In this document: positions 11,301 to 22,264 of the stretch, piece by piece
Layout: every line of letters begins with the position of its first letter
How positions within the stretch are numbered: the stretch's first letter is position 1
Assembly (NCBI GenBank): GCA_036785705.1
Contig: JAWUZG010001164.1
Location: 19,245-83,244, forward strand
DNA length: 64,000 bases
Direction of reading: 5' to 3'
DNA from: Acanthornis magna
Lineage: Eukaryota; Chordata; Aves; Passeriformes; Acanthizidae
Position numbers and translations under genes: made by a program
Notes under the pieces: model-generated
Seen by the model: the letters and a program-made list of their open reading frames with translations, nothing else
What the model was told of the DNA's origin: nothing
Databases searched by the model: none

Positions 11301-12965
11301 GTGCCGCTGCGCACCTGGAGCTGCGAGATGCCCTTCAGGAGCGCGCTGGCTTCCAGCTGCCATGCCTGTGGGACAAGCAGCGGCTGAGAGGTGCTGCACA
11401 GCCCTGCCCGCTCCCCTGGCTCCATCCTCCTCGTCCCAGCTTGCCCAGGGACTCGGCAGGATGCGGCCTCGCTGTGCTCAGCCCTGCGCAGCCTGCAGCA
11501 CTTACCCGCAAGGAGTGCATCCTCTGGCCAAGGAGCTTCCTGCTGCAAGAGCTGCGAAAGGAAAGGCTCAAATGGCACCGGCTCTCCTGGACCCATGTGG
11601 CCCACCCCTCTGCCATTGTCACCTCTATCCCGCAGGCCTTCAGGGCAGGATAAGACCTGCCAGGGCTGTCACCGCTCCCTGGAGGGGCAAAACCACCTCC
11701 AGGCACTGAGCAGAGACCTGAATGGGACCGCAGGAGGGGCACGGGGCCGGCCTGGCATTTGATTCTGGGACAGGGACAGCCTGGCCACGGGGACAGCCTG
11801 GCATTCCTGTCGTGCTGCAGGGACTGTGGCCCTTCACTTACTCTTTGCGAGCTCTCCCAGACTCCGGCATCATTTTCTGGGAGCTGTGGGGAGAGGAGAG
11901 ATGGAGTTAGTCGGGGCTGGCATCCATGTCCCCACCCAAGCAGCTGCAGTTGTCACCCCCCAGACACAGAGTGGGAGTCACAGCTGCATGCACAGCCCCC
12001 AGCGAGGCTGAGAGCGGGCGCTGCTGCTCGTGGGAGGCGGGAGAGGGACAGGGGGTGTCCCCAGGGGGACGTGGGCATGGGGCCACTCACTCTTTCCGCA
12101 CCGCGGCCGAGTTCCGCTGTGCGCGGCTGTCCGGCCCCAATCCTGCGGGAACAAGGGGCAGGGGTAGCCTCGGTGTAGGGATCGGGCTCCATCCTCAGCC
12201 CAGAGCCCTGGGCAGGGTGGACTCCTGCCCCCCACCAGGAGGGTGGCACGGCGGCTGGGAGCAGCGGTCCCCATGGAATGTCGCGTGTCACGGCGAGCAC
12301 GGTCCCCAGCCAGCGGAGCGGTTCCTGGCTGAGCCCCAGGGAGGGCAGTTTTGGGCTCCCTACAAGCTCCCCCGCCTCAAGCTCCTCCTCAGCCCCTCGG
12401 CCAAGCCCCCCCGCCACATGGCTGAGCCCTCTGCTGTAGCCCCTGCACGAGCCCCGGCCCGAGGGGGGCGGCTGGGGACGGTTGTGGGGCGGAGCAGCCC
12501 CATCGCTCACCTGCACGCGTGGGCTGCGAGGAGATGGAGTCCCGGCAACAGTCCGAGGCCACGGGCTGCGGGGACGGGGTGTCCCAGAGCAGCGGGATGG
12601 GCAGCCCCCAGCGCCCCCTCTTCAGGGTGTCCCTGCGGGTGGTCGGCACGGGCAAGTGTCAGTGCCCCGAGTGCCCCTCGCCCCTTCTTGCCCTGGCGGG
12701 GCGGGGGGCACGAGCTGAAGGAGGGCATCCCAAAAGCGTCCAAGCCGCCTTTGGCACGGCCCCAGCGCCGAGCCCCGCGCGGGGCAGCCGTGTCACCTCG
12801 GGGTAGCCCCGCGTGGGGCGGGTGGCCACAGCTGCCCCAGCCCTGCGGCCCCCGGCCACCGCCTCACCTGTCCGGCGCCAGCGGCGTGAGCGGAGCCGTG
12901 CCCGGAGAGGGCAGCGGCGAGATGGCCACCGGCCCGGGGAGCCCGCGGCCGCCGTCCAGTGCCAT
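8348..12965 (-). CDS. CDC25: CDC25-family dual-specificity phosphatase, copy B (complete, 495 aa)
   Basis: Complete reference copy. Exons, 5' to 3': 12868-12965, 12511-12632, 12091-12142, 11842-11883, 11506-11551, 11267-11365, 11071-11190, 10697-10792, 10340-10513, 10123-10218, 9732-9794, 9525-9623, 8937-9070, 8725-8836, 8348-8482. They sum to 1488 bases, or 495 residues plus TGA, within the normal CDC25 range (about 470-580). The N-terminal half is Ser/Pro-rich with many S/T-P sites. A bipartite basic stretch (ALKRRQ to KAKRQR) near residues 250-268 may be a nuclear signal. The rhodanese-like catalytic domain spans about 318-425, with catalytic Cys404 and Arg410 in [11 protein letters not shown]25 proteins normally have Ser where Leu407 or Leu408 lies here (CEFSSER). 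Copy-specific: His230, Thr219. The exon 8 donor (GTACAT) is the weakest border. Expected location is nucleus and cytoplasm. Confidence 0.92.
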
Positions 12966-13208
12966 GGCCCGGGCAGGCACCGAGCGAGTGAGCGAGGATC
13001 GAGCTCCGGCAAGTGACCGGGGACAGGGGATAGGGGACAGGGTACAGGTGGCAAGGCACAGGCGACAGGAGACAGGGGACAGGTGGCTGGAAGTGACAAG
13101 AGGGAAGAGGAGAAGAGAGGTGAGAGGCGAGAGTTAATAGGTGGCAAGAGGTGAGCAGAGGTGAGCAGAGGTGAGCAGTCGTGAGCAGAGGCGACAGGTG
13201 ACAGGTGC

Positions 13209-13433
13209 CACCCGCCCGCTCGGGTTGACAGTAACGGGAATAACAACAACAGCGGCACCTGCAGCCAATGGGAGAGCGCGGCGGGCGCGAGGCGACGCGT
13301 GCAGCCAATGAGAGGTGGCGGCGAGCGCGAGGGCACGCCGCCGGCCAATGAGAGGTGGCGGCGGCGCTTGGGGGCACGAGAGGCGGCGGTTTCGGTGCCG
13401 AAAAAGGCGGGGCCGCACCAGAGGGGCGGGGCC
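13209..13433 (-). promoter_or_regulatory. Copy B promoter with triple CCAAT array
   Basis: CCAAT at 13265-13269, 13305-13309 and 13345-13349, again 40 bp apart, with the same palindrome and GC box as copy A. It lies 300-384 bp upstream of the ATG at 12965. Confidence 0.75.
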
Positions 13434-16400
13434 AGCCTTGTCCCCTCACGGCGCCGGGCCAGGCCTCGTCCCTGCAGGGGACACTCGCTCAGCGCTCATG
13501 GCCCTCCTGTCTCACCTGCAGGGGAATAAACTCATGGCGTGACAACACCGTGTCAAGCAGGCCACGGCACTGAGTGCTACATCCTGTCCTAAGAAAGCAA
13601 GGCTGAAATCTTGCAGCTTGCGTTTGTGTTGGTGGAGTTTCTTTTTTTTAAAGGCAGCTGTGAACGGCCTGCTCTGTTTGCCTGCCAAAACCTTTAATTT
13701 CTCTACTAAACTTGAAAAAAAAATCAATTGACTGTCACTCGTGCTTAATGGCACTTGATTTCTTTGCTCTTGCAAAACAGGCCTTGACACAAGTCCCTGG
13801 TGTTTATTTCCTCGAAGGTTCCAACCTGCCTCAGTTTCCTCGTGCATGTGTCCAAGCAGATGGAATTTTAACAGAGGAAAAGACGGGAGGGGGGTGGAAT
13901 CATGATCAAGTGTTTGATGTACTTCTGTTTTCTCCCTGTGCCTGGAGATCACACCTCCCCAAGGACTCCAGTCCATTTCACGGGTGTTGGGAAGGCGCCC
14001 CATTCCTCTGCTTGAGGGCCAACAGGCCTGCAGAAAGCAGCACTTCTCCTGCTCACAGCTAATTTCCAAGGCTTTTTTTATATATACATGGATTTATATC
14101 TAAGCCAGGAATTCTGAGAAAGCTGTGTGTCACTCAAGCCTGTGACATGTCTTGCTATTCAAGCACTGCAGACTGCTGCTTTTAAAAGATTTGAAGAGCC
14201 GAAAGGGGAATTTGACCAAAACTCAAATTGCAGATGATTTCAGATCCAGGCCTTTGTTTGTGCCCTTTTGTGCAATCATTTCTTTAACAGAGCAGTAATT
14301 GGCATTTCTGCTTTCTGCTTTTAACTGCTCAGCTCTGGGGCAGATTAAGTGGCCCTCCTGGTACCCCACAGCCCCCTTATTACTCCCTCTCCACCCTTCA
14401 ATTTAGGATGTGCCCCTTCTCCCACATGCAGCCCTCCTACATAAAGAGATGGGAGCTCACACACAGGTATTTCAGGACCTGTCAATTTATTGTGCCTTTA
14501 TCTGGACACAATAAATTTCAATGATTTATGTCTTGATCTTTCAGCTGCCTTCTTGCACAGCAGCAATCCACAAGTTCGATCTGGTCTTGCTGCCTGACAG
14601 CAGCAGTGCTAAATGAAAAGGCAGGAGCAGCCCAGTGCATCCTTAAAAACTTGATTGGAGTGGCACGGTGCAGACTGCAAGTACAGTCCCAAGTCCAAAT
14701 ATCCCCAACTTCAGTCCCCAGGCCGCCCAGGCCTGCAGAGCCCGGGCTCTGCTGCCGGTGGCCGCCCTTTGCCAGCCCACGGCAGAGCTGGATGTGTGTC
14801 ACGATGTGCAAAAGGATGTTCTGGAGGGCAGGGAGGCAGAGGAAAACCCATGGAGGTTGTGGCAGCTCAGGGCTATGGCAGCCAACCTGCGAGAGCCACC
14901 TGGCTGTGCCTGTCCTGGCAGGGAGCAGTAGAATGAGGCTTTGCTCCCTGCAGCATCGCCTTCAGCCCCATCCCTGCATTCCCTGCTGGAGTGCCAGGAA
15001 CAGGAGGACTAGAAACAGTGCAAAAGAAGAGAAAAAGGAGCCTGCCTGTAGACCTGAACTTGGGTTGCTGCTGAGGCTTGTGCCCCTCCTTGCTTTCCCT
15101 GCTGTGTGTTGGTAGCTGTTACATTTGTTATTTGTCCAGTCCAGGAGACTCCTGAAATGACCAGATAACAGTACAGGTACAATTGGAAATAATGGTAGTT
15201 AAAAAAAAAAAAAAAGGCCTGCCCTAGCGTGTTTTATCTACGGCTAAAGGCAGCATCCCAAATACCTGCTTTAGGTCCAGGCGTGCTGGATGAAGCGGCT
15301 AATGCCCAGTTTCTCACTCTTTAGGCACCCCACAGCTGGCCTGCAGCTTCCCACCAGGAAGTGGCCTGAGCAAAAGGCTGCAGAGCCCAGCAGAAGGTAA
15401 CTAAAGCTCACTAGATTCCAGAATACTTCCTGCATTCACTGCAATGTTAAAAAATGCTAGCACGTATGAACTCTTCAGAGATTTACAGGCACTATGTGGA
15501 GATTATGTGCAAAAGTCTGCAGATTTTTTTGTTAGTTTGGTTTTTGGGGGGCTTTTTTGTTGTTGTTTCGCTTTTTGGCGGTTTTTTTTTGGTGGGGTTT
15601 TTTTGTTGTTGCCGGTTTTTTTGTTTTTTTGTTTTTCTGGCTGTGTGTGTGCAGATTCTCCATTGGAGAGTTTTTAATAGGATTGTCTATGAGGAAGCAC
15701 TGATCCAGGACCCCATTGGCAGCACACTGGGATGGAGCAGGACGTGGGTGTGGTGGCTGAGGAGGTGCAGGTGGGGAGCCAGGGGCATTTTGGCCATGGG
15801 TGGATTTTCTTGTGGGGCACAAACCAAAGCAAAGGCGATGCCCAAGCCCAAGAACCAGGCCACTGTCATCCAGCCAGGGAAGGGTTCTCGGGGGGGCACA
15901 TGGAAAGGCCCCCTGGGGCATCCTGGAGTGCCATCAGCTCCTCAGGAATCTGGGGAAGTGGAGGGGCAGGATGGGCGCCCCAAGGGTGACTGAAGCAGGT
16001 GGCACTGGGAGGTCACTGGCCACAGAGAGAACGGGGCACACTGGTGTTAAGGATACAAACCCCTTCAACGTCCCACCAAGCCCTGTCCCCCACAATAGGA
16101 TTGTCACAAGCCTGGGTGTCCTGCAAAGGCCAGAAGACCCCTGAGAAAAGAGGGGTATCATGGCTGTGGGGGTGCCAGGGAGAGGGATGAGGTGTGAAAG
16201 CCCTGGGGGTCCTGATGAGCCCAGCCCCACTCAAGAGGGGTGAGGTTACTCTGGGGGTCCCATGGAGAGGGGCTGGAATCACTACAGAAAGGTCTCAGAA
16301 TTTGGGGGGGTTAATGGTCTTGAGTGTCCTGCTGAGCCCTGAGCACCAAAATGGGGCTGCACATTCCTGGGAATCCTCTTGGGCCAAGGTTCCCCTCTGG

Positions 16401-16869
16401 ACCGAGTGTCCCAGCCCTGAGGGCAGCTCCAAAGTTCAGGAGAGCCCCTGAGAAAAGAGAGGATCTTGGCTCTTGGGCTCCCAGGGGAAGGGGCAGGATG
16501 TCACCACCCCAAGTGTCCCTGGAGTCCTGCCAAGCCCAGCATGCCCTGGAAAGGGGGTCCCTTGCAGGGGGTGTCCAGGGCCATCCTGCACTGCCACCCC
16601 CCCGTGCAGGGACAGCAGCCAAGGGGCCAACACTTGTCCCCACCCCACCCACCCTGTCCTTGGGATGCCACCACGCACCCCAGAGAAGCCATGGCCCCAT
16701 CTGTCCCTGTCCCCAAGCCTCCAGCCCAGCCTGCCCGTGCCCCCAGCCCCGGATCAGGGCCACCCATCCCTGCAGAGCCCTGGGCTGCGCAGTGAGAGCT
16801 CAGGAGCCACCTTTGTTCTCCTGCAATAGGAGTTTCTTAGCAGAGACTGTAACTAACAATCCTAACAAC
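13434..16869. other. Short-type intergenic spacer B-C, no convincing gene
   Basis: Near-identical to the A-B spacer: AT-richer unique part, poly(A) run near 15201, T/G-rich block near 15523-15641, then GC-rich degenerate repeats. A small difference at the deletion junction (GATTCTCCATTGG instead of GATTGTCCTTTGG, about 15655) is shared with the C-D spacer. Confidence 0.6.
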
Positions 16870-17156
16870 AAACAAACACAAAAACATAACAGTAAGCAAA
16901 GACAAAAATATTTATTACAATAAACGAACACAAAAATATTTATAACAAGAAACAAACACAAAAATACTTGTATCAACAAACGAACACAAAAGTATTTATA
17001 AAGAAGAAACAAAGGCAAAGCCCATCTGAACACTAACCACCGCCCCAAAACCATCCTCACAAAGCAGACCAAGGCGCGGCGCATCCCCGGCCGAGGGAAG
17101 CCTTCACACGCTCGCAGCTCCAGCGCTCCCCCGGCGCGGCTGCGGAGCCCGAGCGC
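16870..17156 (-). terminator. 3' UTR and poly(A) signal of copy C with 28-bp repeats
   Basis: Same five-unit AT-rich repeat as in copy B. The AATAAA reads on the minus strand at 16916-16911. Confidence 0.7.
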
Positions 17157-20100
17157 TCACAGGTCCCTGCCGCGGCTGAAGAGCTCCCGCCGGCCGCGCT
17201 CGCGGAGCCAGCACTGCCCGCGGAACTTGCGCAGCTCCTCCTTGAACGACGGGTGCTGCATGGGCCGATAGCTGCGCGGCTCGCAGAGGCTCTGCAACGC
17301 ACAGAGCCGTCAGCCCCCGCAGCACAGCAGCCCCCGGGCCGCCCCCAGCCCGGGCCAAAGCCAGCGCCCCCGGCCCCCGGAGCAGCCCCCGGCCCTGGGG
17401 ATGCCATCCCTCCCATCCCGGGCAGGATGCTCAGAGCCACAGCTGCTGCCCTCCCCGCTGCCTTGTGCCCCCGCGCTTCTTGCCCTCCCGGCACGCACGC
17501 CCTGCCCCCCAGGGGACACGGGGCGGGACTCACCGGGAAGCGAAAGAAGAAGTCGCGGTAGCCGCCCTTCAAGACGTACAGCTCGGGGTAGTGCAGCCGC
17601 GGGTAGTCGTGGCAGGAGCGATCCTTCTCCCGCAGAAACTTGCACCTGCGCCACAGGGAAAGGCCACGGCATCAGCCCCGTGCCGGGATCCGGGCGTGCC
17701 TGGGGGGCTGCCACAGCCCAGTGTGCCCCCCGTGCCATCACTCACATTTTGGGCCCCCGCTCAAGGGAGAACTCGCAGTGGAAGATGATAATCACCCTCT
17801 TGCTGCCGTCCAGGGCCACCATGGGCTGCTCCAACAGGAATTCCTCCACTTCCTGCTGCAGCGGCAGGTTCACAGCACCCTGGTGAGGTACAGGAGGCTC
17901 CGTTTTCCCCTCTGCCTCCCATTGCATTTTCTGCAGGGACCAATGACGCTGTCGCCCAGCGTCGCCCAGCCTCCCCCAGCAGCAGCATCTCCCAAACTAC
18001 TAGGGGGGCATCATCACCCTCTTCTTTGCGTTTGAGTATCACCCCTTAACGGGGTGCTTGGCACTTTTCAGTGGGCTGCTCCATCCCTCTGGGGGCTCAC
18101 AGTACCTCTGGGAGGCTGCTTTACTCCTCTGTGGGGGCTCAGTATCTTAGGAGGGGTTGCTAAATCTCTCAGAGAGTACTGAACAAATGCCGGGGGGATC
18201 CTGAATCCCTGTGGTGTCAGCATCTCCTGGGGAGCTGCTCAACACCTCGTGGTGGGCTCAGCACCTCTGAGGGTGGATGGGCTTCGGGCACCCCCACTGC
18301 TGCCTGCCCGGGGGGCCACGGGGGGATTCTGACCTTGACGTGGCCTCCCTCGTACTCGTAGGGGTAGCGGCAGTCCACGATGATGCTTCTGTCGATGGAG
18401 CTGCTGAAGCGCCCTGTCAGCACCGCTGCCAGCTGCGGGGGGAGCGTGTCACCAAGGCAGGGGACACATGGGGGGGCAGGCAATGGGGAGCAGGCAGTCA
18501 GCCCCTCGGGGGGGCTGGGGAGGGGCTGCAGCCCCCTTACCGTGGCAGGGGAGATGTACTTCAAGCCCGGGTCCTTCCCGTCCACCATCGGCAGGAGGTG
18601 AGCCTGCAGGAGACAGGCTCTGGGCTCATACACGTCCCCGGGACACCTCCCGGGGGTGGTACCTGTCCCCCCATCCCAGTGGCCTGCTCTTCTCCCGTGG
18701 GAGGGGACAGTCTGTGCAGGGGACAAGTGGCTGTGGCACAGAGCTGGAGCAGAGGAGCATCCAGTGCAGGAGCTGCAGGCTGGAAAATCAGAGCCCCAAG
18801 GCCCTGTGTCCCCAGGCAAGGGCCACCAGATCGCTTTGGGCTCTTGCAGTGGGGCAGGGCACTGATGATGGTCGCTGTTTCAGAATCATGGGGGCAGCAC
18901 CCCCAGACCTGCCCTGTCCTCGTGGCCCTACCTTGGAGAAGTCCCCAATGAGCTCCTGGTCATCGTTGGCCAGCACGTTCTCGATTTCCTCCAGCTGGGC
19001 AGACCTGGAAGGCTCCAGCCATGCTCCCTGTGGAGGTACCAAGCACAGACACCGCCCGATGTCAGCAGGGGCTCTGGCAGAGCCGGGGCACAGCGCAGTC
19101 CCAGCAGACACAGGCTGGGGCTCAGCCCACGCCTTCCCCATCACCCACCGGCTCCACGGACGCCTCCTGGCCAGGGCTGCCGGCCTCCGTCCTCTGCCGC
19201 TTGGCCTTGACAGGACTGTCCCTGTCCGAGGGCTGTCTTCGCTTCAGGGCCAGCCTGCGCTCACTGCCGTGCACCGAGGGCGAGAGGAAAAGCTGCCGGC
19301 ACAGGCTGTGTTTGCCTGGACGCTGTGGGGAGAGCCCGAGCTGCTGCCTGGGGCTCTGGCAAGCGCCCAGCACCAGGAGGGAAGGTTCCCACTGCCCTTG
19401 CCCAAGACAAGGCCACAGCCCCTGGGCTGCTGTTGCTGAGCAAGCAGCCCCCAGCCCAGGGACACTGGGCACCAGACCACCCTCTGGACACCCCAAGCCA
19501 TGTACCAGCTTTGCCTCCTCCTTTGTCATCACTGGCGTGGTCAGCAGCTTCTCCATCCCCTGGGGCACTGTGTCACTCAGCCAGGGCGGCAGCTGGGGGC
19601 ACTTGGGGAAGAGGCAGAGGACACAGTGAATGGGACAAGTCCTGACGCCTCCTTGCCACCCCCAGGCAGGGCTGCATCCCATAGCCGAGCTCCATCCCCA
19701 ATGGACCAATGCCTTCCAGGTTTGGAGACAGTGCCCCCCTGACCCTCCAGGCCATTTATCTCCCACACCCACAGGTCTCCAGGGCACCCGGGGAGGCTGC
19801 AGCGGCAGCTGCCATGTGAGCAGCTCCAAGATCATCCATCCCTTGTGCCCCCCCGATCCCTCCAGCATCTCTCTCTCACTGGCAGCTCTGATGTGGGCCG
19901 GGGGCTCTTGGCAAGGAGGTCCCTCTTGGCAGCCCCATGCACGGCAGGCAGTGGGCTCGGCTGGCCCAGCCTCTGCAGCTTCCTGGGGACAAAGGCCTCC
20001 TGCAGTGGGGGGGAACACGGCGTTAGCACCGCTCTGCTTCCTCCCTGCTCCCCAAGGTCTCGCTGCCCCACTCACCTCATCATCGGGCTCCCTCCGGCGC

Positions 20101-21786
20101 CGCCGCCGCCCTGTGCCGCTGCGCACCTGGAGCTGCGAGATGCCCTTCAGGAGCGCGCTGGCTTCCAGCTGCCACGCCTGTGGGACAAGCAGCGGCTGAG
20201 AGGTGCTGCACAGCCCTGCCCGCTCCCCTGGCTCCATCCTCCTCGTCCCAGCTCGCCCAGGGACTCGGCAGGATGCGGCCTCGCTGTGCTCAGCCCTGCG
20301 CAGCCTGCAGCACTTACCCGCAAGGAGTGCATCCTCTGGCCAAGGAGCTTCCTGCTGCAAGAGCTGCGAAAGGAAAGGCTCAAATGGCACCGGCTCTCCT
20401 GGACCCATGTGGCCCACCCCTCTGCCATTGTCACCTCTATCCCGCAGGCCTTCAGGGCAAGATAAGACCTGCCAGGGCTGTCACAGATCCTACAGCTCCC
20501 TGGAGGGGCAAAACCACCTCCAGGCACTGAGCAGAGACCTGAATGGGACCGCAGGAGGGGCACAGAGCCGGCCTGGCATTTGATTCTGGGACAGGGACAG
20601 CCTGGCCACGGGGACAGCCTGGCATTCCTGTCGTGCTGCAGGGACTGTGGCCCTTCACTTACTCTTTGCGAGCTCTCCCAGACTCCGGCATCATTTTCTG
20701 GGAGCTGTGGGGAGAGGAGAGATGGAGTTAGTCGGGGCTGGCATCCATGTCCCCACCCAAGCAGCTGCAGTTGTCACCCCCCAGACACAGAGTGGGAGTC
20801 ACAGCTGCATGCACAGCCCCCAGCGAGGCTGAGAGCGGGCGCTGCTGCTCGTGGGAGGCGGGAGAGGGATAGGGGGTGTCCCCAGGGGGACGTGGGGATG
20901 GGGCCACTCACTCTTTCCGCACCGCGGCCGAGTTCCGCTGTGCGCGGCTGTCCGGCCCCAATCCTGCGGGAACAAGGGGCAGGGGTAGCCTCGGTGTAGG
21001 GATCGGGCTCCATCCTCAGCCCAGAGCCCTGGGCAGGGTGGACTCCTGCCCCCCACCAGGAGGGTGGCACGGCGGCTGGGAGCAGCGGTCCCCATGGAAT
21101 GTCGCGTGTCACGGCGAGCACGGTCCCCAGCCAGCGGAGCGGTTCCTGGCTGAGCCCCAGGGAGGGCAGTTTTGGGCTCCCTACAAGCTCCCCCGCCTCA
21201 AGCTCCTCCTCAGCCCCTCGGCCAAGCCCCCCCGCCACATGGCTGAGCCCTCTGCTGTAGCCCCTGCACGAGCCCCGGCCCGAGGGGGGCGGCTGGGGAC
21301 GGTTGTGGGGCGGAGCAGCCCCATCGCTCACCTGCACGCGTGGGCTGCGAGGAGATGGAGTCCCGGCAACAGTCCGAGGCCACGGGCTGCGGGGACGGGG
21401 TGTCCCAGAGCAGCGGGATGGGCAGCCCCCAGCGCCCCCTCTTCAGGGTGTCCCTGCGGGTGGTCGGCACGGGCAAGTGTCAGTGCCCCGAGTGCCCCTC
21501 GCCCCTTCTTGCCCTGGCGGGGCGGGGGGCACGAGCTGAAGGAGGGCATCCCAAAAGCGTCCAAGCCGCCTTTGGCACGGCCCCAGCGCCGAGCCCCGCG
21601 CGGGGCAGCCGTGTCACGTCGGGGTAGCCCCGCGTGGGGCGGGTGGCCACAGCTGCCCCAGCCCTGCGGCCCCCGGCCACCGCCTCACCTGTCCGGCGCC
21701 AGCGGCGTGAGCGGAGCCGTGCCCGGAGAGGGCAGCGGCGAGATGGCCACCGGCCCGAGGAGCCCGCGGCCGCCGTCCAGTGCCAT
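17157..21786 (-). CDS. CDC25: CDC25-family dual-specificity phosphatase, copy C (complete, 496 aa)
   Basis: Same 15-exon structure as copy B, from ATG at 21786 to TGA at 17157-17159, with all splice borders kept. Exon 6 has one extra Arg codon in the basic run (six Arg instead of five), shared with copy D. Pro10 is Leu. It has His230-type and Thr219-type residues like B (numbers shift by one after exon 6). The catalytic loop HCEFSLER is intact. Intron 4 carries an insertion (ACAGATCCTACAGCTCC region, about 20484) shared only with D. No disabling change seen. Confidence 0.9.
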
Positions 21787-22039
21787 GGCCCGGGCAGGCA
21801 CCGAGCGAGTGAGCGAGGATCGAGCTCCGGCAAGTGACCGGGGACAGGGGATAGGGGACAGGGTACAGGTGGCAAGGCACAGGCGACAGGAGACAGGGGA
21901 CAGGTGGCTGGAAGTGACAAGAGGGAAGAGGAGAAGAGAGGTGAGAGGCGAGAGTTAATAGGTGGCAAGAGGTGAGCAGAGGTGAGCAGAGGTGAGCAGT
22001 CGTGACCAGTCGTGAGCAGAGGCGACAGGTGACAGGTGC

Positions 22040-22264
22040 CACCCGCCCGCTCGGGTTGACAGTAACGGGAATAACAACAACAGCGGCACCTGCAGCCAAT
22101 GGGAGAGCGCGGCGGGCGCGAGGCGACGCGTGCAGCCAATGAGAGGTGGCGGCGAGCGCGAGGGCACGCCGCCGGCCAATGAGAGGTGGCGGCGGCGCTT
22201 GGGGGCACGAGAGGCGGCGGTTTCGGTGCCGAAAAAGGCGGGGCCGCACCAGAGGGGCGGGGCC
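22040..22264 (-). promoter_or_regulatory. Copy C promoter with triple CCAAT array
   Basis: CCAAT at 22096-22100, 22136-22140 and 22176-22180, 40 bp apart, with the TTTCGGTGCCGAAA palindrome and GC box conserved. Confidence 0.75.

Noticed and set aside
11926..13137. 403-codon plus-strand open frame in unit B
   Set aside because: Open only because a small intron-2 deletion joins two antisense frames; the corresponding frame is broken in A, D and E.
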